Origin: Saccoglossus kowalevskii
Lineage: Eukaryota; Hemichordata; Enteropneusta; Harrimaniidae
Direction of reading: 5' to 3'
DNA: 56,540 nt
NCBI RefSeq assembly: GCF_000003605.2
Contig: NW_003152253.1
Coordinates: forward strand, 38,157-94,696
In this document: positions 1 to 12,533 of the stretch, in pieces
Layout of the letters: the number at the start of each line of letters is the position of its first letter
Numbering within the stretch: position 1 is the first letter of the stretch
Made by a program: the position numbers and the translations under genes
Notes under the pieces: generated by a model
The model's database searches: none
Seen by the model: the letters and a program-made list of their open reading frames with translations, nothing else
Told to the model about the DNA's origin: nothing

Positions 1-1526
1 TGAGGAAAAAGTACTTTCCAAGTAAATGCGGATCTACCGAAAACTAAGTTCCATCCGTAGAACAACGAGGCAAAGAGTAGTATACTGGTAACTATAGTTG
101 TAGAATATGTTATTTGATAAGAAACAATAAGTTTAAGGAGAAAAAAAATCAGAAGAACATTTTGGTTTTATATTTTCTCGAACCCAACTTGAGTTTGGAT
201 TCTATTTTGACTCGAAATCCCTATAAGATCTAAAGCCACTCCCACTACTAACAAGTTACAGTTCTTATCAATGTTTAACAAACGGTAACTGGATGTAGAT
301 CCAGTCTAAAGTGACGATGCAAAGCGAAAGACAGAACACGATATCTACAGACGCCAACAGGGAAGTAAGCGTCACCTATTGATGCCATCAAACTCAGCGA
401 GCACAAGACATACATGCATACAACATTTTTACAATCAGTTGAACCGCACTACAGCAGAATTGAACACTTGCTATCCTTAGAACTTAGACATGCTTACCGA
501 TAACATACGATTAGAAATTAAAGAAATATTATCATGATTGATACAAGCATTAAATATTAGAATAATAGTTACAATAAGACACAGTTAAAAGATAGCATGC
601 CGCCAACATACAACAGCCGAGTGAAACTTACGAGACTAATCATGCTTAACTCGGACCATTTCCGTTCATTTATGTGCGTATACTGCATGAAAGATAGAAA
701 TATACAGTGGAGAGAGCAGAACATGAAATGAATTTAGTGTCATTGCAGTTCCGGGGTAAAACAATAAGCTTTCGGCGATATTATAAAATGGAACGGATGC
801 TGTGGATTAACATTCCATAAATTGAAATCACAAACCATCCATGTATGTTTTTTGTTTTTGTTTCAAGTCCACGTCCAAGCTGAGTATAGACAACAGGAAG
901 TACAGACGGTGAGAACTGTCTAAAGAAATATATTTGGGGGAGGGGCTGTAATGAAATGAGAAATGGAGAAATAACAAGAGCGGGAATAAATTAAAGCATC
1001 GGTGAACTGTAGCAGCAAAAGCAAGCATGCTTCAAGTTAATTATTCAAAACCAAGTAAAATCAGTAAATTAAACAACATGGAGATTAGCATTAATATAAA
1101 GATCGCAGGCAGATATAAAAAAAAGAGTGATATTTACGATTGGAGAGCGGGTAAAGTGGTATGAGTATCTTTTGCGTACTCTTAGACTAGAAGGAGAAAA
1201 CTGAGTGCAGCAAAGCTGCAGACGGAAAGAAGAAGAGAAATCAGGAAGTGAAGTGTGTGTGGCAATATAATAGATAAGAGTCTGCTACTAAGCCTGGATC
1301 GTTTCCGAGTACAACTGAATCATTTACACTACATGTTGATTTGTGCTTCAAAGAATGACGATTACCACCAGATTTACATCATTATTGGAAAAACGTATAG
1401 ATGATAGTGCATGCATGGCAACAATCTGCACATCACTTTATTTACACTTGGCAATAAAAAATATAAATAAATGCATAAAATATAAAAGCAAAATACAGCA
1501 AACCGCTGACTTGTATGAAAATCATT

Positions 1527-1715
1527 GTGACTCCCTAGAACCTCAGTAAAAGTCTCTGTGACTTGAATACCCCAGTGAAAGTCACTGTGACTCCCTAGGA
1601 ACCAAGTGAAAGTCACTGTGACTCCCCAGAACCCCAGAAAAGGTCACTGTGACTCCCTAGAACCCCAGAAAATCACTGAGACTCCTTAGAATCCCAGAAA
1701 AAGTCAGTGACTCCC
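1527..1715. repeat. minisatellite, about 31-bp unit
   Basis: About six degenerate units of the form GTGACTCCCTAGAACCCCAG followed by GAAAGTCACT run through this stretch. Unit length varies from 28 to 31 bp by small deletions, so the array looks old. Confidence 0.8.
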
Positions 1716-2014
1716 AATTTACAATTTCTGTCTCATAAAATAAAAGCCGTTTAGTACTGTAACATGACTCAGAATTTAAACTTTTACCAAGGTTCATTTG
1801 ACAGGGAGTCATACAGTCTCTACTTCAGTCCTCATAAACACAAAATGGAAAATATTTTCCCTCACAATTTCACATTATTCAATTTCAATTTAGGACCCAG
1901 ACAGAATTTGATATAACGTACAAGTTTTGAGAACTTTATTCCTTTAATTGTAATAAGCAAATGAGACTACTTTATGTAAATTAACAGTGAGGAAATAGTT
2001 AACCAACAAACACT

Positions 2015-2154
2015 ATGCATAATCCCTAAAGGTCACACACATGTAGGTAATTTCTGGGGGTACTATTATCCTATACAAAATAGGGAAATTCTCACTGATG
2101 GAGAATTTGTCTCCCAGAAAGTACCAGGATGTGTGACCTTTAGGGGTCATGCAT
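2015..2154. mobile_element. MITE-like inverted-repeat element, family F copy 1
   Basis: A 140-bp element with about 24-bp terminal inverted repeats: ATGCATAATCCCTAAAGGTC at the left and the complement of it (GACCTTTAGGGGTCATGCAT) at the right. It also carries CCAGAAAGTACCAGGATGTG, shared with the copies at 11671 and 18700. Confidence 0.7.
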
Positions 2155-2513
2155 ATGGTATATTGCAAAACAATGAAATGAAGATTTGAAATCAGGCATA
2201 TGATTGAAGAATATATCAAAATTATGAATTCCAATCAATATTCTCCAATATATCAAGAACCAGACATTAGGGAAGGAGAGAAGGAATCAAGTGAATAGTT
2301 TCTGTATGTTAAAGAAATTAAATAATTTTCATGCAAAACTAAGGAAATATGGTGAGAAAAGTGGGACTGAACTACAAACATTAAAAGTGAACCCCTTAGA
2401 GTAACCAAGAAACCTGGGTGTAACACACTATGAAATACCAGAGGATTGAGTTATGCTGATAAAAACAAAAAGAAATGCGGAACTGGTCATGTGAGGGGGT
2501 ACTAATCACTCAC

Positions 2514-2648
2514 CCTGCGAATTCCAATTGATTGGTCTTCAACTTCAGACGTAGCCCCAGGCAAACTATTAACACTACCGCTAACACTGCTACTTTGCTG
2601 GCTATTTACACTATTGGATTTCTGATCAGAAACTGGAAAGACGTGATC
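2514..2648 (-). CDS. TAOK: TAOK coding exon 10 (last one inside the window)
   Basis: Encodes residues 335-379, a Ser/Asn-rich linker with [18 protein letters not shown] resembling the serine-rich stretch of TAOK1. The donor is taken as AGG|GTGAGT at 2513. If the intron were retained, translation would stop after three more codons (V S D stop), giving a kinase-only form. Confidence 0.85.
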
Positions 2649-5600
2649 CTGAAAGGAAAATAGAGATATACAATAAAACATGCAACGGTGTCGATATTAT
2701 TGCTGTATTTGCGGTGTTTCGATATCAGTGAACTTTAACAATTATCCCACCTATCAGATTTCTAAATGACTTTACACACTGTCACATGATCATAAAAATT
2801 AATAGCATGTCCGTTAATGGTGACAAGAGCTTACTGAAACACTAGACTTCCAATCAGATAACAAGTTGCTGGCAGAATCAAGCAGAAGTTCTCGCATTGT
2901 AGAAACGTGCACAATGTGTATTACGGTTCTTTCTGTTTGAGGTACAAAACATCAAATATTATATATATATATACACTTACCTGAATTCCATCGTCCACTG
3001 GCAGATCATGACCAGCATTGTCAATGTAACCAAGTAATTTCTTCATTTTTCTGTAATTCAAATGATCTAGCTTCTCAACAGCATTTTTTGTCCTCTCTAT
3101 CAGGTCTATTATAACAGAAGAAGGCGGGTCCTTTGTACAAAACTGTTTCTGTATGGGTAAATAAGAATAATTTGGGAAAATTAGAGCTATTTATTTCTGT
3201 TGGTAGTCTAAAATATTAAATATTGATAATTTTGCAGTTTAAATAATTTTGAAAGACTGATATAAATACACACCATGCCATGTGACATACTTACAGATAA
3301 AAGCTCTTCTGCTAGCGGCCGATCGAGAGGATCTTTTCGCAAGCAAGTGTCTACAAAGTCACGAAACGCATCTGACCATGTTTCGGCACTCAAGTTTGGC
3401 GGATCGTTCTGTGCTATATGATACAGTGCACTCATAGCGTTCATGTTGAATAGTGGTGGCTTTCTTTCCGCTGAACAAAAATAAATATATATATATATAT
3501 ACTGATTGTTACAAATTTCTAAATTAGCATCTCGATGTGTCATAGAAACAATAGATCACGGTTGATTTGAGGCGGCTTAATGCTATAGAGAAATCACAAA
3601 GTCATTGTTTCATCACAAATTCACAAAATAGTCTCGTTTATAGTCTGCACTTTCCTTCAGGATATTGAACACAAATAGCCTAATTTTTTTTTGAGTAAAA
3701 AATGAAAATCAACACAAATTTTGTCTGTTGGCTTTAAAATTAGGGTTCATTTCTAGGAACATTGAAAAATATAAGATAAAGGGTTCAGAAAAATTTGGGC
3801 GAGAAAGTCTAGAGGTTGAAAGGTTAGTTACTCATTGTCCTTAAAAACGAAGAATGTGTTGAGCTTTAACAGATTCCATGTTTTACTAAAGTAGAAGTGT
3901 TAATTTTGAATCAGTTATGCACGGCTCACAGGCGATGTCACATCAAGGGACATGGAACATTTTCCACACACAGGTTGATGCAGTAAGTGACAAATGAGAA
4001 AGTTTTAAACACATGAACTGATTTTACATTAATAGTATACTTTATATACATTTATTGCCAATTTGTGTCAAAACGTAGAAGATTATTTTCCTGAGGCTAG
4101 TGTTGATTAATGGCCATTTCATGGCTGTAATATCTTATTACAAACCTTACATTTTTTATTTCCAAAATAGTCACATACATCACAGCGTAATGAAACTCAA
4201 CAACAATTTACCATTTTGAACAATTGTCTGATAACATAGCAATGATCCAGACAATAAAATAATCCAAAATACTGTAAAATGACTAATATTCACTAGGTTT
4301 AAATTTACAATTTCAGGCATATTCAGTGGGTTTTAAATTCACGGTTTTATCATTTAGATAATGTGTTCTATGCTAAATTTTAAATATTCACTGGGTTTTA
4401 ATTTAGCACATTTTCCAGTCAGCGAAATAAGCGAAATTAAAACCCAGTGAATAATTAATTCTTTTACTGTAATCTCATTATATAACGAAATCATCCATAG
4501 TTCTTTGTAAATAGAGCATCTAACCAATATGTTACATGTTACAAGTTGAAAATGTAAATTATAGCAAATACTGTAAAACGCTTAATTTTTGTTGCTAGGT
4601 TTTTCATTGTTTGATAATTTAATGGAAAACTTGAGTGAGGACAACATTTTGTAAGTTTCTACAACAATACTGGTATTCTCACTGCTACACAATTGTGAAA
4701 ATCTCACTGACTGAATTTGCACAAAAAAAAATTCTTTCATGAACGAAAAGCGGTTTTCAGTCATGGAGTAGCTTCAGCATCAAGTAGAATTATTTGGCAC
4801 CTGAGGTACTTCAAGTAAATGGATGATTTAGTTATTAATTATCTGAATTGCCTCAAGAAAAAGAAAGAATGACATATTGCGAGTCAACTACATATGTCAG
4901 TGCAATGAATTGAAAATAAATCACATTACTAATTTGACGAATAAGGACTGAATCAATCATTTGTGTAAAACGACGTGAAGTATTATGTCAGGTCAACTAG
5001 TCATTACATGACAGCGGCAGCAGCGCAGGAAAAAATGCTGAAAGGAGAAGGAACTGACACAAATTTTAATTTCCTCAAAAAAAACAGGCTATTCTGGAAA
5101 TTGTAGATTTGCATTAATTAGCGTCACGACTTATATCGATACAAAGATGAGATGCACCTTTAAAACGTTTCTTTTCAAATGAACCAATGCATAAATCTGG
5201 AATGCATTTAAAACATGTGAAATTTTATAATTAAATATATTCCGGATATTTCAGCTTATCAAAAATGAAAGTTAATTTTGCATTCTTGAAGTAATTTTTA
5301 ATTGTGATACAACAATCAATAAAAATTAGCCATTCTGATATTTGGCATATTTAAAATTATATTTTTGAGTAATTTCTATATTGATTTTTGCCGTTCTGTG
5401 TTTGATGATAAAATTCTGAAAAAGAATTTACAAAACAATCCTGCCAGTCGATTTTAGCGAATATGTGTGAAAATACATAAATATTAATCTCTAATTATTT
5501 TAACAACTCTTTTTATTAACTAAACTGTCATTTTTTTGGTAGGTGTACGTTTATTCAAAATTAAAATAAAAAGGTTAACGATTTTGATCACCAAAAAAAA

Positions 5601-8600
5601 AAACATTTTTGTTGCTTCTTACAAAGTTCAACATGTTAATATTACACAAATCAAAGTCACTCCTGTTTCTTTGCAGATTTTTGACTTACCTAATTCAATA
5701 CATGTAATTCCTAGCGACCAGACATCAACTTTTCCATCATACTGACCTTCGTCCATTGCCAATATGACCTCAGGAGCCATCCTAAAAAAACATTAAACAC
5801 ACATGTAACACATTAGCGGTACAATACTCTATTCAGTGTTGCATCTAATACATTCATTGCTCAGACAAGAAGGTAACAAATTGGTATAAAATGTCACTGA
5901 CCTTTAAAAGTCATCAAGAATAACAATTCATTGGTGAATGTGGGGACTTGCGTTTTACTTTTTGTGCCGAAGAATCAACATTTGAAAGGAAACTCAACTG
6001 TTTGTAATATGAATACCAGTTTACAGCAACCATGTATTGACTTTTTAAACACTATATCGTCCCCACAAAATTCTTGATTTTTGACATTTTTCAACAAAAA
6101 CAGTTATTTAATTTCCTGGCTATTCAGTCAAAATCTTTGACAAAATTTGGAAAAAAATTGGGTGGTTATTTTGTAAAAGGTGAAAAGAAAAGTAACAGTA
6201 AAGTTTTGAATGATATATTTCAATTTCCTGGCTACTCAATGATCATCTCTTTAAGCTAAGAAAAATTTATAACAAATTTCTGACAACCAGATTTTTTTCC
6301 CCGATTTCCTGTCCTTCAAGCATACTAAGTTACAGGACAATGTGGACGCTTGATTTTAATTGTCGTGATAATTTCATCTTTGTTTTATTTCAATGTTGAA
6401 ATGTTGTTTTAAACAGAAAAGTCGTAAAGCGGCATATTCAGTTGCTGCGACAGATTGAAACTACTTACCAATATGGAGTGCCCACAAATGAGTTGGCCGG
6501 ACACGCAAAGGAGGCTGAACCAAAGTCAGCTGTGAAAGAAGAAAAGAAGGAATTATGGTAGTTAGCACTCCAAGCAACATGTTACTTACTGATTGTACCA
6601 AATTTGTCTATTTTTTCCTTTAACTAATATTAAAACTAATGTATTAAACCATGACAGACAGTGAAATGACTTAATTTTTTGAGCAGCATAATTTTTCGGG
6701 ACAAAATTGTGGTGCAACATTTTTATGTATTTTTTTAAAAACTGTTTTCATAATTTTGAACAAAATATACATAATTTCTATTTGCTACAAGTCATGATCA
6801 ATATTTTGGAAAAACAACAAAAAAATGATGTGGGTTTAAAATGTGTGAATATTGACACCTGTCCTTGGTAGCAGAACACTACCAATTTTCATTGGAACTG
6901 GTTGCAAGATAACCCATAGAATTTATAGCGTTTCATCATGAATAGATGTGCCCCTTAATGACGAATATACATGTAGATGTTTGGGTCGGAAAAAAATCAT
7001 GTAATAACTATTTAAAATTTACTAAACTAGGTACTGGACTAAAAACTCACCTAATTTAACTGTGCCATTATCAGTCAGTAAAATATTCCCAGCTTTGACA
7101 TCTCTGTGAATTCGGTTATTAGCGTGGAGATACGCAAGACCTTTTAAAGCGTCGCTGCATATGGCCGATATCTCAATCTCTGCTAACGGCTTCTTGTGAA
7201 CTGAAATGAGAATTTGGAAAACTTAAAATGAATGGAAAATTCAGAATTGTGGCTTGTAATTTGGTAAGTACTCCAAAACTCCAAAAATGTGATCGTCAAG
7301 TCATGAAACCTGGTCATTGAACATCGTTTTACTTTTCCGAATAATCGTGTCCATTGAGACCTTCGTGAATGGGATGTGAACGAGCAAAATATTCGCCAAC
7401 ATGACTTGTTGGAGACCGTGAAAAGTTTAAATACTTCCCCTACTCCAGTTTACCTTTCTAAAATTGCGAGTCAACAGCTATAGGGAAAAAAATCACCATT
7501 TTTTATTGAAATCAGATCGCATTTTAACATCGCGGTAATTCACTTCCGCATTGCGTTGAAAAAATTACTTCGTCAATAATCGGAAACCTTCGTCTGTACG
7601 ACACAGCATTTTGATTGGTTAACGAAAGACGTGACCTATTAGGTCAAAGGAAGTTGTTCAGGTCAAATCATGATAGAAAACACCATGGCGGAAATTGCTT
7701 TGTATCGAGAGTTTGCGTACGATTGAAAACATTCCAACAAAGATAATGATAAAGATCTTGCTATTGACACTTTTCCCACAGACGCTACCCATTTTTGCAC
7801 CGAAAATTCAGACGATATGTAAATCGAATTGTAATAAAATGTGTGTATTTTTATGAACATATTTGTTTCTTCATTGTAAAAAGTGTAGTGGAAATCAAAA
7901 AGACGTAATATTTCTCAAAGGCTGGCACTGTGAACGAAAAATGTAATTTGGATAATTTTTCGGTGTTGGAAAGATGGTTACAATTTTAAACCCCCCAAAA
8001 TATTATCTTTTCTGAGGTGGTCCTCGAGTATAAGCCCACCCCCCTACTTTTCCTAATTTTACATGTTCAGGACCCTGGGCTTATACTCGGGAAAGTACGG
8101 TACTTCCCTTTTGAGGCTGAAGATTTTAATGTAAAATTTACATCATTGATAGAGACGCGATTATTGATGCATTGACAATTACACGTGTATTGAAATAACA
8201 TGAATGTCACCAAGGAGGACATATCTCCCAAGATGATCAGGTCCGGAATGAGGGTGGGTATACTTCTATGGTATCCACATTCAAATATATCGGTGTCAGC
8301 CGAGTGAAATAATTTTACTGTTAAATATTACAGTAAAGAATAACTAGTATATTTGATCGCTGAGGTAGTAACTCATAACCATACTGCCCACGGTTATCAT
8401 CCACAATTCAATTATTATGCAACACATGCTACACACGTTTGTAATAAAGCTATATGCATCTATTTATAGAAAGCAATTAGAAATGACAAAATAGATGACA
8501 CATAGTGACCCTTGTACAATGCAGATAATAATTTTTTCAGATATATGATATATAACAATCTGATGAGATTTTCTAGGCACTCATTACAAGAGTAATATAT

Positions 8601-10744
8601 AGGGAAGAGCCACTTGAAAAAAATCAATCAACTTCTGCTTACCTTCAATAATATCAGATGCCGACCCGATACAGTACTCCATTGCCAGCTGCAGAGATAA
8701 TAAGCATTATTACGTAAGACATGGATGAAGCGGAAAGTACAGAAAAAAATTTTAATTTAAAAGTTTTTATACTGTGTGCCAAATTTCACTGTTATTGAAT
8801 AGATACAGAACTCAAAAACATCTTAATAAAATTTACGGACAAATAAGAAACAAATTCTGAGTTTTGTGAAATGTGACAAAAGTTGGCTTTGGTTTTTTCA
8901 TTCATGTATTTGGGTGAAAGTTGAAATTAATCAGACATTATTAACCACATGATACAGAGTTAATTTCAACCTTCACTATTGCTGAATTTACCAATACATC
9001 AATTCCCTCATGTTACTACAGGAAGTAACATGAAAGTACAACTGAGCCAGATACTGTGACAGTGGGGCAGTCAATGACAACTATGTCTTCATAATGTCAC
9101 GGTGGGTCAAACTATCTGGCTACATTTACAGAGAAGGAAAGGTGGGTCAAACTATCTGGCTACAATTACAGAGAAGGAAAGGTGGGTCAAACTATCTGGC
9201 TACAATTACAGAGAAGGAAAGGTGGGTCAAACTATCTGGCTACATTTACAGAGAGAGAAAGGTGGGTCAAACTATCTGGCTACAATTACAGAGAAGGAAA
9301 GGTGGGTCAAACCATCTGGCTGCAATTACAGAGAAGGAAAGGTGAGTCAAACTATCTGGCTACAATTACAGAGAAGGAAAGGTGGGTCAAACTATCTGGC
9401 TACATTTACAGAGAAGGAAAGGTGGGTCAAACTATCTGGCTGCATTTACAGAGAAGGAAAGGTGGGTCAAACTATCTGGCTACAATTACAGAGAAGGAAA
9501 GGTGGGTCAAACTATCTAGCTACAATTACAGAGAAGGAAAGGTGGGTCAAACTATCTGGCTGCATTTACAGAGAAGGAAAGGTGGGTCAAACTATCTGGC
9601 TGCAATTACAGAGAGAGAAAGGTGGGTCAAACTATCTGGCTACATTTACAGACAGAGAAAGTTGGGGCAAACTGATTACAGGTCAGGAAAGACTAGACAA
9701 GATGAAAACACCTACCCATGCTGTATGCTCTCTAAGATAACAACCTTTATATTCTATACAGTGTCTGTGTTTCAACTGACTCAGAAACTTTACTTCTTTT
9801 ATAATGTCTTGCCATTTCTGATGAGAAAAAAAGAAGAAAAAAATACATTGATAATTACTCCCTGTAACAGGGACAGGTGATAATATCACTGAATACAATT
9901 AAATAATCTTTACTTTATATTCTTGCAAATTTGAAAAAAAAAAATAATACAAAAGTAACATATAGTGAGGCCGTTGCATGTGCCACTGCTATGCAAGATA
10001 GATGCCACATTTCTGGTTTGTATTACAGAACAGTGTATAAGTATGGAGAGTGCAGAAACAAATGTTACACGCCAAATATGGGCGATTGTATCCTCTTGCC
10101 AAGAGGATATTAACCTTGCACAAATAACCCCCAGCACCCCAGGCACCAAATTTGTCCGAGCATTGTATATAACTTACTTCATGTGATTGTCTGCCATTAT
10201 ACGACATCTTCTTAATAGCTACTACCTCATTGGTCTTGGTATTTCTTGCCTACAGAACAAAGAGCACTATAGTTTTACTTTCATCTAGTACCGTGAACAT
10301 TTACATCAGTATACACCTACTTTGAGCCTTTGAGCGCAAAAGACGACTTTCATCCACAGAACAAAAACCAGTAATTGTTTTTCCATTGTTTGTTGATAAT
10401 CTTAATCAAGGTCGGCAGCCAATGGGGGGGGGGGGGGGATTCTATTCATAATCCAAAATTATCGCAAAACAAAAATTAGCAAAATTTAACTCAAAAAAAA
10501 AATTATGCCACTAAAAAAGTTAAGGGTAATAAACCGTCAGATATATTTTGACATGTTAACACACACAAGACATTGCTAATAAAAATTATTTTCGATACAA
10601 AATACTCACATAATAGACAGCGCCAAAGCTGCCATGTCCAATTTCTCGTAGATCTTCAAACAACTTTTCAGGATCATCGTCGGAGAAGAGAGCTTGCACA
10701 TTTGGATCTTTTATATTGGACACCCGAGTGGGAAGCGATGGCAT
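2514..10744 (-). CDS. TAOK: TAO-type Ste20 serine/threonine kinase, N-terminal 379 residues (10 exons, 3' part outside window)
   Basis: Exons in transcript order: 10744-10610, 10249-10178, 9817-9716, 8688-8643, 7200-7051, 6529-6469, 5781-5690, 3470-3295, 3148-2981, 2648-2514; total 1137 nt with all phases consistent and every junction GT/AG. The kinase domain runs from about residue 28 to 281: glycine loop GHGSFGAV (36-43), VAIK lysine (K58), HRD (D152), DFG (170-172), the GTPYWMAPE activation-segment end (185-193). After the domain comes a Ser-rich linker, as in TAOK1/2/3. These kinases act upstream of p38/JNK MAPK cascades and of Hippo signalling, usually in the cytoplasm. An in-frame TAG at 10811-10813 lies just upstream of the first ATG, supporting this start. 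The coiled-coil half of the protein (family total about 1000 residues) must lie left of position 1. The family call is secure; assignment to one vertebrate paralogue is not possible. Confidence 0.95.
2981..3148 (-). CDS. TAOK: TAOK coding exon 9
   Basis: Encodes residues 279-334. The start ([11 protein letters not shown]) is diverged from vertebrate TAOKs, but [17 protein letters not shown] and YRKMKKLL match the conserved segment behind the kinase domain. Phase 0 at both ends. Confidence 0.9.
3295..3470 (-). CDS. TAOK: TAOK coding exon 8
   Basis: Encodes residues 220-278: [20 protein letters not shown] through [13 protein letters not shown], the C-lobe helices G to I. Phase 1 in, phase 0 out; donor GTAAGT at 3294. 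Confidence 0.95.
4270..4471. mobile_element. MITE-like element, family B copy 1
   Basis: Begins TACTGTAAAATGACTAATAT and holds the family motif CACTGGGTTTTAATTT with its inverse AATTAAAACCCAGTGAAT. The right end is degenerate (ACTGTA instead of ACAGTA). It lies in the TAOK intron between exons 7 and 8. Confidence 0.75.
5690..5781 (-). CDS. TAOK: TAOK coding exon 7
   Basis: Encodes residues 189-220: [17 protein letters not shown] and [13 protein letters not shown], the APE motif and the alphaF helix. Phase 2 in, phase 1 out. Confidence 0.95.
6469..6529 (-). CDS. TAOK: TAOK coding exon 6
   Basis: Encodes residues 169-189: ADFG (Mg-binding Asp170) and the activation segment up to GTPYW, whose Trp codon is split by the intron. 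Donor GTAAGT. Confidence 0.94.
7051..7200 (-). CDS. TAOK: TAOK coding exon 5
   Basis: Encodes residues 119-168, including the catalytic loop IHRDVKAGN with the proton-acceptor Asp152. Phase 1 in and out; donor GTGAGT at 7050. Confidence 0.95.
8020..8084. mobile_element. short hairpin element, family D copy 1
   Basis: CCTCGAGTATAAGCCCACCC is repeated inverted as CTGGGCTTATACTCGGG about 40 bp away, followed by AAAGTACGGTA. A related copy is at 43970-44054. It lies in the TAOK intron between exons 4 and 5. Confidence 0.5.
8643..8688 (-). CDS. TAOK: TAOK coding exon 4
   Basis: A 46-nt exon coding the hinge, [15 protein letters not shown] (residues 104-118). It ends in phase 1 with donor GTAAGC, and the acceptor is CTGCAG. 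It matches the TAOK hinge closely. Confidence 0.92.
9101..9690. repeat. minisatellite, 40-bp unit, 14 full copies
   Basis: The unit begins GGTGGGTCAAACTATCTGGC and continues TACAATTACAGAGAAGGAAA; starts fall exactly every 40 bp from 9101 to 9621, then a degenerate fifteenth unit ends near 9690. Copies differ at few positions (mainly A/T in TACAATT versus TACATTT and A/G in TAC versus TGC). Because 40 is not a multiple of three, long open frames occur by chance in all three plus-strand frames; they are not genes. It lies in the TAOK intron after exon 3. Confidence 0.97.
9716..9817 (-). CDS. TAOK: TAOK coding exon 3
   Basis: Encodes residues 70-103 ([12 protein letters not shown] to CYLREHTAW), the alphaC helix with conserved Glu and strands beta4/5. 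Phase 0 at both ends. A 40-bp minisatellite lies just downstream in the following intron, its last degenerate unit about 25 bp from the donor. Confidence 0.95.
10178..10249 (-). CDS. TAOK: TAOK coding exon 2
   Basis: Encodes residues 46-69, phase 0 at both ends, containing the ATP-binding lysine in EVVAIKKM and the TAO-typical SYNGRQSHE. Acceptor TAG at 10252-10250, donor GTAAGT at 10177. Confidence 0.94.
10610..10744 (-). CDS. TAOK: TAOK coding exon 1 (start codon)
   Basis: Encodes residues 1-45, beginning [14 protein letters not shown] and ending in [10 protein letters not shown], the glycine-rich ATP loop. The donor is GTGAGT at 10609. The exon must extend upstream as 5' UTR; the in-frame stop at 10811-10813 precedes the ATG. 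The acceptor of the UTR part is not resolved. Confidence 0.93.
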
Positions 10745-11670
10745 CGTGCTGCGATTGTGGCAATTTGTTCTACCCCAGTGTTGGTTTCGCCGACAGCAGT
10801 AATTATTCAACTATCACTACGAAATCTACTAAGATTTCACATCGAGATACTCGCTGTTTCATCAATATACAAGAGTCTGTAAGACATAAGAATTATTAGA
10901 ATGAGATGATGGAATGGGAAATTTTTTTGTATTATTTTTAATAAGATCATATACGTCAGTGATGTCATTTCTCAATTGCGACTTGCCCTGACCCTAGGTT
11001 AATAGCAGATTGGATCCACAAATACTGTATGTACCTCTAATGACAGTCAACCTCACTCTGAACTAAGGTCCAACATTCAAATATACAAGACAAGCGCAAC
11101 TACCTTAACAATGTAGCTATCATGATCAGTAATTCGTAAAGCCTAGCATACAAGACTGTCAACAATTCTAAGCAATTGTGAAATGCAGTATATCTTATTA
11201 TTTCGTGCAAGTTCAATGGAGCTCTTATGCCATTCTCCACATGATTACTAAACTTCAAAGCAAAACCTGCAGGTTTCAAGTCTCCAAGGTTTTGCAGACT
11301 TGCGCAAAAGATGCGGTATAATTTTAAAAATATCACAGGCATTTTAATTGACTTAGACATACTTTATGTTGAAAGAAAGATTGTGCCTACAGATGCCTTA
11401 CTTCCTCATACATCCATTCAACGATGGCAGGAAAAAGGAAACAGTTTAATTCCATGTGCAGGAATTCATTTCAATGCTGGGGATCTAGCCGGCACCACAG
11501 AAACTATACACGCACTAAGGGAACAACTTTCCCTCTCGGCACCTTTGAGTTTTGCAGTGCATAAACTTTCTAGAAGACAATTAAGATTAATTCATATGCT
11601 AATGAAGGCTTTTGTTTTAAAATAATCTACTATACTAATTATTATTACATAACCATCATGCTGCCCACCA

Positions 11671-11926
11671 TAGTCCACTTTCATGACCTTTAAAAGGTCA
11701 CACATCCTGGTACATCTGTAGGTATGAAAATCAAAAATAATTTTATTCTATTGATATTTCAACGCAATTTCCAAGACTTGATTATTTGATTTAACTACTT
11801 GAATAAAATGTTTCTGTTGGCAACATAAATATACATTAAAATGCCTTAATTGTGCATGTTTGTGATGTTGTCATACCACCAAAAATACCAGGATGTGTGA
11901 CCTTATGTGGTTATGAAAGTGAACTA
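11671..11926. mobile_element. MITE-like inverted-repeat element, family F copy 2
   Basis: A 256-bp element with long terminal inverted repeats of about 40 bp: left CACTTTCATGACCTTTAAAA then GGTCACACATCCTGGTA, right TACCAGGATGTGTGACC then TTATGAAAGTGAAC. The interior is AT-rich and non-coding. Confidence 0.75.
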
Positions 11927-12320
11927 TTTTTAGGGAAGAGAAAGAACACTAGACACTTCACGGAGGCATGTATACATTACAAGAGATATAGACACTACAT
12001 AACCATGTAGACATTGTCTGGAACTAACATCACCTGATATACAATAGCGTCACTGCAGAGAATCACAAACTGCCTAAACCATGCCACCTCAATTTCAGAT
12101 TTTGGGATATGTGATCAGTGGCCGAAGTCAACTTCAATATCAACTTTCACAAAGTAAGACCAAAAAAATGTTTTCAGATTTCATCAATAATTTCGATCAA
12201 GCCCTGTAGCCTATAGAAATTTAGAGTGGTAATTAGGTCTAAAAATTAACAAAGAAATTATAGGAAAATAATTAAAACGTACAAACTTTGCACCTAAAGT
12301 TCAGGGTAAAAGAAAAATAA

Positions 12321-12533
12321 ACACTGTAAAATTATTAATTATTCACTGGTTTTTAATTTAGCTATTTTCATTGGTAGTTGACATTTGCTAAATTAAATCC
12401 ATATGAACTTGTAGAATAACAATAGAACTCATTATTTCCTTAACAAGTTTGTGAACTTTAAAACCCAGTGAAATTTTTTAAAATGTCAAAATAGTGAAAT
12501 TGTATGCCAGTGAAAATAAATGGTTTTACAGTA
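12321..12533. mobile_element. MITE-like element, family B-related copy
   Basis: Starts ACACTGTAAAATTATTAATT, ends TGGTTTTACAGTA, and contains ATTCACTGGTTTTTAATTTA and AAAACCCAGTGAAA in inverted arrangement. Diverged from the copies at 4270 and 25751. Confidence 0.7.

Larger units (their letters stand above)
1..2513. other. TAOK intron sequence, no exon found
   Basis: I looked on the minus strand for the conserved TAOK segments that should follow (the acidic linker and the first coiled coil) and found none with splice sites. It contains a 31-bp minisatellite (1527-1715) and a MITE-like element (2015-2154). The rest is unremarkable AT-rich DNA. Confidence 0.6.

Noticed and set aside
9094-9880. 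Three overlapping long open frames of 83-232 codons with [11 protein letters not shown]-type repeats
   Set aside because: They are the three frame readings of the 40-bp minisatellite; a non-coding tandem repeat without stops is open in every frame.
10586-10810. N-terminal extension of TAOK by 22 residues starting at 10810
   Set aside because: That position is TTG, not ATG, and an in-frame TAG lies directly upstream; the first ATG at 10744 matches the family start MPS.
11311-11625. Plus-strand 104-codon open frame
   Set aside because: Looks protein-like in places, but I recognise no family and it lies in repeat-rich sequence antisense to TAOK; not supported.
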